From the NCBI GenBank assembly GCA_017453705.1, contig JAFTEK010000104.1, positions 1-9,672 on the forward strand: 9,672 nucleotides of DNA. Reading direction: 5' to 3'. Below are positions 1 to 6,220 of the stretch, one piece after another. Within the stretch, counting starts at the first letter, position 1. The number at the start of each line of letters is the position of its first letter. The notes under the pieces are model-generated. The model did not search any database, had not been told where the DNA came from, and saw only the letters and a list, made by a program, of their open reading frames with translations. The position numbers were made by a program, and so were the translations under genes. Origin of the DNA: Treponema sp. (GTDB lineage: Bacteria > Spirochaetota > Spirochaetia > Treponematales > Treponemataceae).

Positions 1-12
1 CACTGGCTCTAG

Positions 13-57
13 GAAAACGCTGATTAATAGGTTAATAGAGGAGGCATTTATCAGCGT
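13..57 (-). terminator. weak terminator-like hairpin after the two-helix membrane gene
   Basis: Read on the minus strand, an 8-bp perfect stem ACGCTGAT/ATCAGCGT (plus-strand arms 50-57 and 17-24) is followed directly by a short T run. It lies about 30 nt beyond the stop of the 85-576 gene. The 25-nt loop is long and only four Ts follow, so this is a weak candidate for the end of the lspA transcript. A second, competing hairpin (44-52 with 67-75) overlaps its first arm. Confidence 0.4.
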
Positions 58-84
58 CTCCCTAGCGATAAACGCTTACAAGGT

Positions 85-576
85 CTATTCCTGATTTGTT
101 CCAGCGAAATCCTCTGGATTGAGCGGAGTGTATGTCGCATCCTCTGGTGCTATTGTCTTTTCCGCCATGTAATCAGCGTTGTCACCATAGGCTGTCTGTC
201 CCCAGTTGTCCTCTTCATCCCCCATCGCAGACTTTGGCAGGACGGTCTTGGGTTTGGAAGCCTTTTCCTTTGCGTATAGTTCCTTCCCCCTTTTGCCCAG
301 CATACGGGGATCAAGCTTGTCTTCCAGATTAAACCGAACTATCACAAAGTTCATCAACTTTGCGTAAAGGAACATATCCAGTACGATTCCCGCGATAAAA
401 CAGACCGTGCACGTTATTGAGATTGCCGCGATTGCATTCTGCCCGTCCAGTCCAATGATGTACTTGATTACTAGCATGGCAATGACTATCAGGCTGACTA
501 TTACAACCAGGGACATTACTATGTTCACGACAGTTGCCGCCAGCAAAAAGAGCAGGGAAAAATTCTTTCTTGTCAT
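85..576 (-). CDS. small two-helix membrane protein of unknown function, coupled to lspA
   Basis: This 163-residue protein belongs to no family I recognise. A short basic N-terminus (MTRKNF) is followed by a long hydrophobic stretch at about residues 7-40 and a second at about 46-72. The rest, from about residue 80, is a hydrophilic tail: first basic (RGKELYAKEKASKPK), then acidic and low-complexity, ending in GTNQE. It looks like an inner-membrane hairpin with a cytoplasmic or extracytoplasmic tail; topology cannot be fixed from sequence alone. Its ATG overlaps the lspA stop as ATGA, with AAGGAG 8 nt upstream lying inside the lspA reading frame, so translation is almost certainly coupled. Co-translation with a lipoprotein peptidase suggests a cell-envelope role, but that is only context. 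No catalytic motif or lipobox is visible. Confidence 0.75.
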   Translation of the reverse strand: MTRKNFSLLFLLAATVVNIVMSLVVIVSLIVIAMLVIKYIIGLDGQNAIAAISITCTVCFIAGIVLDMFLYAKLMNFVIVRFNLEDKLDPRMLGKRGKELYAKEKASKPKTVLPKSAMGDEEDNWGQTAYGDNADYMAEKTIAPEDATYTPLNPEDFAGTNQE

Positions 577-1106
577 TGAGGAGTCTCCTTAATCTGAAAT
601 ATAAATGAAAGCATGAACAGGATACCGCAGACTACTACAGCCGAGTCTGCAATGTTGAATGTAGGCCATCTTTCCAGTCCGAACAGTCCGAAAAAGTAGC
701 AGTCTATGAAGTCCACAACACCATCCGGGCGGAAAAAGCGGTCTATCAAGTTTCCCAAGCCCCCGCCCAGAATTCCACAGATAGCCCAGCTTTGCAAGCT
801 TGTGAATTCTTTATTCTTAAAGTATAGGACAAAAACAATAGCAATGATGACAAGGGGCAGGAAAGAAAAAAGAAGCCTACGGGTCTCCGCCGGCAGGGAA
901 GAACCCAGGCTGAATGCAACGGCCTTGTTCCTCACGTGAATCAACCGTAAAAAATCCCCGATAACCGGCACAACACAATCATCATTAAAAAGCGAATAGA
1001 CAGGTATAAATTTAACCACCAGTGCCTTTGTAAGTTGATCCAGCAGGATTACAAGCAGTGTCAAACCTAGCGGCCAGATTTTTTTTAAAATCTCTTTTTC
1101 AGACAT
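573..1106 (-). CDS. lspA: lipoprotein signal peptidase (signal peptidase II)
   Basis: Signal peptidase II is an inner-membrane aspartyl protease that cuts the signal peptide of diacylglyceryl-modified prolipoproteins just before the lipidated cysteine. From the ATG at 1106 the protein has 177 residues, a normal length. Visible family motifs are LLDQLTK (residues 21-27), RNKAVAFS (59-66, the N-x-GAAF region), GNLIDRF (118-124) and FNIADS (150-155). D122 and D154 match the catalytic aspartate pair. Four hydrophobic segments fit the family topology (about 12-32, 75-96, 106-120, 155-172). An in-frame TTG at 1142 would add 12 residues but would place the start inside the -35 hexamer, so ATG 1106 is preferred. 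No Shine-Dalgarno is visible before it. The 85-576 gene overlaps its 3' end. OppA, encoded nearby, is a probable substrate. Confidence 0.96.
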   Translation of the reverse strand: MSEKEILKKIWPLGLTLLVILLDQLTKALVVKFIPVYSLFNDDCVVPVIGDFLRLIHVRNKAVAFSLGSSLPAETRRLLFSFLPLVIIAIVFVLYFKNKEFTSLQSWAICGILGGGLGNLIDRFFRPDGVVDFIDCYFFGLFGLERWPTFNIADSAVVVCGILFMLSFIFQIKETPQ

Positions 1107-1113
1107 ATATTGA

Positions 1114-1142
1114 ATTATAGCAAAATTCTGGGGAAGATTCAA
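1114..1142 (-). promoter_or_regulatory. sigma70-type promoter immediately upstream of lspA
   Basis: On the minus strand TTGAAT (1137-1142) and a perfect TATAAT (1114-1119) are separated by exactly 17 nt. The -10 box ends 7 nt before the lspA ATG, so the predicted transcript start would fall at or next to the start codon. This promoter lies in the short gap after the 1162-2211 gene and would drive lspA and the 85-576 gene independently. Confidence 0.65.
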
Positions 1143-1151
1143 CGTCCGACC

Positions 1152-1173
1152 GTTTCAAAAGTTACTTTGAAAC
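1152..1173 (-). other. hairpin over the stop codon of the hydrolase-like gene
   Basis: A perfect 8-bp inverted repeat GTTTCAAA/TTTGAAAC (1152-1159 and 1166-1173) has a 6-nt loop containing most of the TAA stop of the 1162-2211 gene. No T run follows on either strand, so it is not a classical terminator. It may mark or protect the 3' end of that message, or be chance in an A/T-rich spot. Confidence 0.35.
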
Positions 1174-2211
1174 AGCCTCAATCATCTGCTCAAGCACGGA
1201 GGCCGTCCTGTTGGACGTGTAGAGTGCACTATCACGGGGATAGCCGAGAATCATAGCCAGAAGAGGGTCTGTTTGCTCAACAGGCCCCCAGCCGGGAGTC
1301 TTATAGTCGTTTATGCTTGCTATGTCAAAACATCGGGAAAACCTCTCGTTTTTCCAAATCAGCGACACATACAAATCCTTGGGCAGACCATCGCCAACCA
1401 CGATGAGTTTTTCGCCAGACGGAATCAATTTTTCCATGTTGTCGAACATGGACAGGAAGAACCCTTCCTTCTGATTCTCGCACCAAAGCTTGTAGCTCTC
1501 GCTGTCTGACAGGCGGGAACGGACGAATGAAAAACGCCGCACTTCCCTTCTGTATGCAACTGCTGTCATGGCATCTGGTTTGTACTCGTCACCGTAGTAG
1601 TCCGCGCCGTATACTGTATAGCCATCCCTTGCAAGCTTGGACAGGAAAGGCTCATATATGTCTACAGAGGCACATTCAGATGGCAGAAAGAGAATAGTTC
1701 CCTTATGCTCCGCCTTGGACTCCACCTCAGTTCCCGACGGCTTATAGCTGATAAAATCAAGGGTCTTTTGGGTCTTGAAATCTTCGCTTTCTATGAAACC
1801 CTCTTTTAGTTTTCCGCTCAGGTGGGAAACTGTTTTTTCAACGGCAGCTTTTTTTAGATTGACATTTACAGGCCGGAAATAAAACACAAATGCTATCGCC
1901 ATGACTGTCAGGGCACAGTTTATCGATGAAATCAATATGAACAGGGGGCTGTAGTGGTCTACAATCAAGTTTTCGTTGAGCCTGAGCAGGGCGCGGAAAT
2001 TCCAGATAAAAACCCAGAGCGAAATGGACAATACGACCAGCTCTTGCACCCACACTCCCCAGGCCAGGATGCCCAGAGCCGAGCATACCAAGGCCACAAG
2101 CGGTGCGATGGACAGGGGGTCTTTTCTTTCCGAATGAATAAAAAAGACGCGGGCAGAAGAAATCAGTAGCAACAAAAGAATTGTCAGCTCGCTCAAGGTC
2201 TGCTGTTTCAT
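1162..2211 (-). CDS. four-helix membrane protein with an alpha/beta-hydrolase-like domain lacking the nucleophile
   Basis: This 349-residue protein has two parts. Residues 8-25, 33-53, 56-72 and 88-112 are hydrophobic and probably four transmembrane helices. After a charged linker (about 118-170), residues 170-347 resemble an alpha/beta hydrolase core: GTILFLPSE (171-179) as a first strand, a helix, then YTVYGADYYG (198-207) as the next strand. A strand-turn VVGDGLPK (271-278) sits where hydrolases carry VVGHSxGG. At that turn the expected serine is glycine (G275), so the domain is either non-catalytic or only superficially similar. Function is unknown. The gene stands alone between the opp terminator and the lspA promoter. 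No Shine-Dalgarno precedes the ATG, and a promoter-like -10 lies 6 nt upstream. The membrane assignment is firm; the hydrolase relationship is tentative. Confidence 0.8.
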   Translation of the reverse strand: MKQQTLSELTILLLLLISSARVFFIHSERKDPLSIAPLVALVCSALGILAWGVWVQELVVLSISLWVFIWNFRALLRLNENLIVDHYSPLFILISSINCALTVMAIAFVFYFRPVNVNLKKAAVEKTVSHLSGKLKEGFIESEDFKTQKTLDFISYKPSGTEVESKAEHKGTILFLPSECASVDIYEPFLSKLARDGYTVYGADYYGDEYKPDAMTAVAYRREVRRFSFVRSRLSDSESYKLWCENQKEGFFLSMFDNMEKLIPSGEKLIVVGDGLPKDLYVSLIWKNERFSRCFDIASINDYKTPGWGPVEQTDPLLAMILGYPRDSALYTSNRTASVLEQMIEAVSK

Positions 2212-2217
2212 TGCATA

Positions 2218-2246
2218 AGTATATCAAAATAACTGCTATATTTCTA
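2218..2246 (-). promoter_or_regulatory. promoter-like hexamers just upstream of the hydrolase-like gene
   Basis: On the minus strand TAGAAA (2241-2246, 4/6 to the -35 consensus) and TATACT (2218-2223, 5/6 to the -10 consensus) are 17 nt apart. Only 6 nt separate TATACT from the ATG at 2211, so transcription would begin at or beside the start codon. Placement just beyond the opp terminator is what an independent promoter would need. The region is A/T rich, which weakens the call. Confidence 0.45.
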
Positions 2247-2260
2247 TAGGGATAAAAGAC

Positions 2261-2303
2261 AAAAAAATCCCCGGTACATGGATTACTGTCCAGACCGGGG
2301 ATT
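2261..2303 (-). terminator. strong rho-independent terminator of the opp operon
   Basis: Read on the minus strand, a perfect 10-bp GC-rich stem AATCCCCGGT/ACCGGGGATT (arms at 2294-2303 and 2266-2275) is followed by an uninterrupted run of seven Ts. The 18-nt loop holds a further 4-bp pairing (TGGA/TCCA). It acts in the minus direction only, since no T run follows on the plus strand. It ends transcription about 80 nt beyond oppA and insulates the next gene. Confidence 0.93.
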
Positions 2304-2311
2304 AATGGAGC

Positions 2312-2360
2312 TGTTCGGAAACCGGCTTGAACCTTCGTTGCCAGTTCAGTTTTCCGAACA
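2312..2360 (-). other. long imperfect hairpin between oppA and its terminator
   Basis: A perfect 10-bp inverted repeat TGTTCGGAAA/TTTCCGAACA (2312-2321 and 2351-2360) encloses a second 5-bp pairing TGAAC/GTTCA (2328-2332 and 2344-2348). It begins about 25 nt after the oppA stop and has no T run, so it is unlikely to terminate alone. It is more plausibly a 3'-end structure slowing decay of the oppA message. That role is inferred. Confidence 0.6.
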
Positions 2361-2385
2361 AATCCAATGCCAGTGCAAGAACCTT

Positions 2386-4038
2386 CTACTCAAGGCTGCC
2401 GTACATGAAGTACCAGTAGCCGTAGGGTGAGTGCCAAGTTCCCTTAAGATTAGGCTTCTGAAGCCAGAACTCGGTGTAACAGGCGACCGGAGCCATTGCC
2501 GCGTCGTTCAGCAGCACCTGCTCCGCCTGATGCAGGTAGTCGTAGTGCTTGGCCACATCGGTCTCGTTGCGGGCCAGGTCAACGAACTTATCGAATTCCT
2601 TTGAAGAATACTTTCCATCGTTGTTGCCGTTGCCGGTCTCAAGCAGGTTTATCATGTTGGAGGGGTCGTCCCAGTCGTAGACCCAGCCGTTGCGGGCAAC
2701 ATCAAAGTTACCTGAGCGACGGTCGGCGGTAACGGTCTTCCACTCCTGGATGTTGACGTTCATCGTCAGCCCAAGCTCTCCCCATGCGGCCTGCAGGTAC
2801 TCGGCGACGGCCTTGTGATAGGCGGAGTCATTGGTCAGGTACTCGAAGGCGGGGAAGCCCTTTCCGTCCGGGTATCCGGCTTCCGCGAGCAGCTTTTTGG
2901 CCTTCTCAAGATTGGCGGCGTAGTTGTCAATGTCAAAGTGGTCTCCGTACTTCTGCTTAGTAACCTGCTCGAACGAGGAGCCGGGGGTAGCATCGGAGAC
3001 ACCGGGGCCGACAAAGTTCTTGGCCGGGGTATAAGTTCCCTGCATTACAGTCTCAGCAACATACTTACGGTCAATTGCAAGAGAGAGTGCCTCGCGCACC
3101 TTCTGGTTGTTGAAGGGTGCCTTCTGCGTGTTGAACGTAACGTAGTATGTTCCCATGAGCGGCTCCAGATAGAACTCACCGCCATCGCGCAAGGAAGGAA
3201 TCTCCTCGGTGGGAACGTCCTTTATCATCTGGAGGGTGTTCTGGTTGTAGGCGTTGTAAGAGGTGTTCGCGTCCTCAATCAGGTGCCACACAATCTCGTC
3301 AAATGTGATATGCGACGCATCCCAGTAGTTGGGGTTCTTGGTGAAGACAATCTGAGAGCCATCGGTGAACTCAGTCATGTAGTAGGGGCCGCAGGTGACG
3401 TAGCTTGCGGGCTTTGTAGTCCAGCCGTCTCCGTTCGCCTCTATCGTTGCCTTCTGGACAGGAACGAGGACTGCGAATGCCGCGATTTTGTCAAAGAAAA
3501 TACAGGGGCTTGTCAGGTGCACGATGAATGTATTCGCATCGGGTGCCTCAACGCCCAGCTTGTCTATGTCTCCAGCAGAAGCCTCCTCAAAGCCCACGAC
3601 CAGGTTCAGCAGGTCATAGCCGTAGGGGGCGGCCGTATTCGGATCGGCAACACGCTTCCAAGAGTAAACAAAGTCCTCAGCGGTCAGGGGAGATCCGTCA
3701 GACCACTTGAGATTAGGCCTCAGGTGGAAGGTCCAGGTCAGTCCGTCGGATGACTGCTCCCACTTCTCGGCAAGACCTGCGATTATACTGTTGTCGCGGT
3801 CAAACTTGAGCAGGCCCTCAAAGGCGTGGATAATCATGTTCGAGCCGTCAACCGCACTGTTGAGCGCGGGGTCAATCGTCTCAGGGGAAGGCCCCACCTG
3901 AACATGCAATACAGAGCCTTTGTTTTCTTCTCCTTTATTGGCGGACGAGGATGTATTTCTATCCTTATTTCCACCGCAGGAAGCCAAAAGGCCAGCCAAA
4001 GCAAAAACAGAAACCAACGCAGTCAGTCTCTTCTTCAT
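2386..4038 (-). CDS. oppA: oligopeptide ABC transporter substrate-binding lipoprotein
   Basis: OppA captures peptides outside the inner membrane and hands them to the OppBC channel. The 550-residue protein is full length for solute-binding family 5. It starts with a lipoprotein signal peptide: basic MKKR, a hydrophobic core, and lipobox LLAS-C with the lipidated cysteine at position 21, followed by a polar Ser/Asn/Lys/Glu linker to about residue 42. Family 5 hallmarks include the segment around LKWSDGSPLTAEDF (110-123), the AIDRKYVAE helix in the second lobe, and a C-terminal region rich in Trp and Tyr. The start is set by a strong GGAGGAA site (4045-4051) 6 nt upstream. It is the last gene of the operon, 85 nt after oppF. 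Its codons look more GC-ending than those of the lspA region, consistent with strong expression. Peptide preference cannot be read from sequence; a dipeptide or other family 5 ligand is possible. Confidence 0.95.
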   Translation of the reverse strand: MKKRLTALVSVFALAGLLASCGGNKDRNTSSSANKGEENKGSVLHVQVGPSPETIDPALNSAVDGSNMIIHAFEGLLKFDRDNSIIAGLAEKWEQSSDGLTWTFHLRPNLKWSDGSPLTAEDFVYSWKRVADPNTAAPYGYDLLNLVVGFEEASAGDIDKLGVEAPDANTFIVHLTSPCIFFDKIAAFAVLVPVQKATIEANGDGWTTKPASYVTCGPYYMTEFTDGSQIVFTKNPNYWDASHITFDEIVWHLIEDANTSYNAYNQNTLQMIKDVPTEEIPSLRDGGEFYLEPLMGTYYVTFNTQKAPFNNQKVREALSLAIDRKYVAETVMQGTYTPAKNFVGPGVSDATPGSSFEQVTKQKYGDHFDIDNYAANLEKAKKLLAEAGYPDGKGFPAFEYLTNDSAYHKAVAEYLQAAWGELGLTMNVNIQEWKTVTADRRSGNFDVARNGWVYDWDDPSNMINLLETGNGNNDGKYSSKEFDKFVDLARNETDVAKHYDYLHQAEQVLLNDAAMAPVACYTEFWLQKPNLKGTWHSPYGYWYFMYGSLE

Positions 4039-4044
4039 ATTCTA

Positions 4045-4051
4045 TTCCTCC
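4045..4051 (-). promoter_or_regulatory. strong ribosome-binding site of oppA
   Basis: GGAGGAA on the minus strand lies 6 nt before the oppA ATG at 4038. It is the closest match to the full anti-Shine-Dalgarno complement in the operon and fits the need to make the binding protein in excess over the membrane complex. Confidence 0.8.
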
Positions 4052-4074
4052 ATACCCCATACGCCTGTGATATG

Positions 4075-4123
4075 GCGAGGGGCAAAATTACCAGTTCAAT
4101 ACGATTGACCTAGCCCCACTCGC
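4075..4123 (-). other. intercistronic stem-loop between oppF and oppA
   Basis: Directly after the oppF stop codon, minus-strand GCGAG-TG-GGGC (4113-4123) can pair with GCCCCTCGC (4075-4083), giving nine base pairs with a 2-nt bulge. A second perfect hairpin TCAAT-CGT-ATTGA (4096-4108) lies in its loop. No T run follows, so it is not a classical terminator. Position and shape suit a processing or stabilising structure that separates oppA message from the upstream genes; this role is inferred. No convincing separate promoter for oppA is visible in the 85-nt gap. Confidence 0.55.
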
Positions 4124-5110
4124 CTAGTTCACTTTGTCCAGGTGGTGGCAGGCGGCGTAGTGACCGCTGCCTATTTCCTTGAACTCAGGCTTGCTTTCGG
4201 CGCACTTGCCGTCCGCGTATGGGCATCTAGTACGGAATGGGCAGCCGGAAGGCGGGTTGAGCGGGGAAGGAACATCACCTTCCAGCACAATCCTCTTGTT
4301 CGCCCGCGCCGTCCTGGGGTCGGCGATGGGAACTGCGGAAATCAGCGAGCGGGTGTAGGGATGGGCGGAATGGAAGATAAGCTCGTCGGCCTCCGCAAGC
4401 TCCACCATGTGCCCCAGGTACATCACGCCTATCCTGCTGGATATATGGTTTACGACAGAAAGGTCATGCGCTATGAACAGATATGTCAGCCCCATTTGCT
4501 TCTGCAAATCCTCGAACATATTTACGACCTGTGCCTGTATGGAAACGTCCAGCGCAGAAACCGGCTCATCGCAGACGATGAACTCCGGCTTTACCGCAAG
4601 CGCGCGGGCTATCCCAATCCGCTGCCTCTGGCCGCCTGAGAACTCGTGGGGGTATCTATTAGCATGTTCGCTGTTAAGCCCAACTGTGTCCAGCAGGGAG
4701 AGTATCTTTTCCCGGCGTTCAGCCTTGCTGTCGTAGAGCTTGTGTATGTCCAGAGCCTCACCGATTATGTCGCCCACCGTCATGCGGGGATCGAGGGAAG
4801 CATAGGGATCCTGGAAGACAATTTGCATCTTGCGGCGGTAAGGCAGCATATCCGCCTTTATCTTATTCTCGCTGTCAAAAATAACCTCGCCATCGTATGT
4901 GATTTTTCCGGCGGTCGGTTCCGTAAGGCGCAGTATCGAGCGGCCTGTCGTAGTCTTGCCACAGCCGGATTCACCGACCAGCCCCAGAGTTTCCCCTTTC
5001 TTTATGAAAAAGCTCACGTCATCCACAGCTTTGACAAATTTGCCGCTGCCCGCAGGGAAATACTGCTTAAGGTGCTCTATCTCCAGCAGCTTACCTGTAT
5101 TGTCACTCAT
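4124..5110 (-). CDS. oppF: oligopeptide ABC transporter ATP-binding protein OppF
   Basis: One of the two ATPases that energise peptide import, acting on the cytoplasmic face as a heterodimer with OppD. The 328 residues carry all ABC motifs: Walker A GESGCGKT (46-53), Q-loop at Q100 in FQDPYASLDPR, signature FSGGQRQR (157-164), Walker B FIVCDEP (177-183) with D-loop SALD, and H-loop H215. The C-terminal oligopeptide-type extension contains LNPPSGCPFRTRCPY and further cysteines (C290, C296, C303, C321), the set that in characterised DppD/OppF-type proteins can bind an iron-sulfur cluster. LDPR after the Q-loop and the Pro-rich cysteine region favour OppF over OppD. Its ATG overlaps the oppD stop as ATGA and GGGAGG lies 6 nt upstream, indicating coupled synthesis of the two ATPases. 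Confidence 0.95.
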   Translation of the reverse strand: MSDNTGKLLEIEHLKQYFPAGSGKFVKAVDDVSFFIKKGETLGLVGESGCGKTTTGRSILRLTEPTAGKITYDGEVIFDSENKIKADMLPYRRKMQIVFQDPYASLDPRMTVGDIIGEALDIHKLYDSKAERREKILSLLDTVGLNSEHANRYPHEFSGGQRQRIGIARALAVKPEFIVCDEPVSALDVSIQAQVVNMFEDLQKQMGLTYLFIAHDLSVVNHISSRIGVMYLGHMVELAEADELIFHSAHPYTRSLISAVPIADPRTARANKRIVLEGDVPSPLNPPSGCPFRTRCPYADGKCAESKPEFKEIGSGHYAACHHLDKVN

Positions 5111-6210
5111 GCCTCACCTCCCTTGACTTTCAATGACGCGGCATTCTCAGAAGTCACCACGGTCTCCGCGCTCCCCAGCATGGCAAACTTCTGCTCCAGC
5201 CAGCACCTTCCGTAGTGGATGTTGTCTCCAACAGCAGACCCGCCAAGGCTCTCATAGTCATTTCGTACAGGCGGCCTCTCCAGGCATATCTTCATGCAGT
5301 TGGAACAACGCGGGGCAAAGCAACATCCCTTAGGACGGTTCAGAAGGTCAACCGGCTGTCCTTCGATAGGAACCAGACGGGAGTAATCTTTCTCGTGGAA
5401 CTTGGGGATGGACCGGAGGAGCCCGCGCGTGTACTCGTGCTGGGGATTATAGAAGATGTCGTCCGTCGTGCCGTATTCAATAATCTCACCTGCGTACATT
5501 ACGGCTATATGGTCACACATACTGGCGACAACACCAAGATCGTGGGTAATCATGATTATCCCCATACCCAGCTTCTTCTTAAGCTCCTGCATGAGCTCCA
5601 GAATCTGAGCCTGTATCGTAACATCAAGAGCCGTCGTAGGCTCGTCAGCAATCAAGAGCTTTGGCTCGCAGGCAAGGGCGATGGCTATCATAACCCTCTG
5701 CCTCATTCCGCCTGAAAGCTCATGGGGGTACTGCCTGAGCCTTTTGTCCGGCTCGTTTATCCCCACCAGAGTCAGAAGTTCCCTGGCTCTTGCCGTCGCT
5801 TCCTTCCCTTTCTTGTCCGTATGGAGTTTTATCGCCTCTTCAATCTGGTTGCCAATTGTCCATACAGGGTTCAAGCTGGTCATGGGGTCTTGGAATATGA
5901 TGCTGACTTCTTTTCCACGGATTTTGCGCAGTTCTTTCTCGCTCATCTGGTCAATTCTGTGACCGTTAAAGCTGACGCTGCCTCCAGTTATCCGTCCGTT
6001 TTCCGCCGTAAGCCCCATTACTGAATAGGCCGTGACGGACTTGCCGGAGCCTGACTCACCGACAATGCCCAAGACCTCGCCTTCTTTCATTTGCAGGGTA
6101 ACATCGTTTAAAGTCTTAACTTCTCCCGCCGGGGTAAAGAACGAGAGCTTCTCATGCTGTATGTCAACCAAGTATTCTGATTTGTTTTCTTCTTTTGTTT
6201 CTTCCGCCAT
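5107..6210 (-). CDS. oppD: oligopeptide ABC transporter ATP-binding protein OppD
   Basis: Second ATPase of the peptide importer, partner of OppF. Motifs are complete: Walker A GESGSGKS (51-58), Q-loop Q107 in FQDPMTSLNP, signature LSGGMRQR (165-172), Walker B LLIADEP (185-191) with TTALD, and H-loop H223. MTSLNP after the Q-loop is typical of the OppD/DppD branch. The C-terminal domain holds a cysteine cluster CCFAPRCSNCMKIC (C296, C297, C302, C305, C309) like the iron-sulfur-binding region reported for this subfamily. At 367 residues it is somewhat long, with about ten acidic or polar residues before the first strand and about 30 residues after the last cysteine (C336). The start follows oppC by 10 nt with a G-rich stretch as a probable ribosome-binding site. 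Confidence 0.95.
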   Translation of the reverse strand: MAEETKEENKSEYLVDIQHEKLSFFTPAGEVKTLNDVTLQMKEGEVLGIVGESGSGKSVTAYSVMGLTAENGRITGGSVSFNGHRIDQMSEKELRKIRGKEVSIIFQDPMTSLNPVWTIGNQIEEAIKLHTDKKGKEATARARELLTLVGINEPDKRLRQYPHELSGGMRQRVMIAIALACEPKLLIADEPTTALDVTIQAQILELMQELKKKLGMGIIMITHDLGVVASMCDHIAVMYAGEIIEYGTTDDIFYNPQHEYTRGLLRSIPKFHEKDYSRLVPIEGQPVDLLNRPKGCCFAPRCSNCMKICLERPPVRNDYESLGGSAVGDNIHYGRCWLEQKFAMLGSAETVVTSENAASLKVKGGEA

Positions 6211-6220
6211 ATACTGCCCC

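Noticed and set aside
1..10. The 10-mer cactggctct at 1-10 also occurs at 9621-9630, hinting at a direct repeat bounding the window
   Set aside because: A shared 10-mer is expected several times by chance in nearly 10 kb, the flanking bases do not match, and the second copy lies in coding sequence.
1838..2227. Minus-strand 129-codon frame overlapping the N-terminal half of the hydrolase-like gene
   Set aside because: It is a shifted reading of the same strand with no membrane pattern or motif; the overlapping 349-residue frame has coherent helices and a sensible start.
2815..3753. Long plus-strand open frame of 312 codons antisense to oppA
   Set aside because: It lies wholly inside a well-supported full-length oppA, has no recognisable domain or ribosome-binding site, and its composition is what the complement of a GC-rich coding frame gives.
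4646..5215. Plus-strand open frames antisense to oppF and oppD, including 4142-4639 and 5215-5715
   Set aside because: All are contained within or across the ATPase genes, whose motifs are complete; no independent support.
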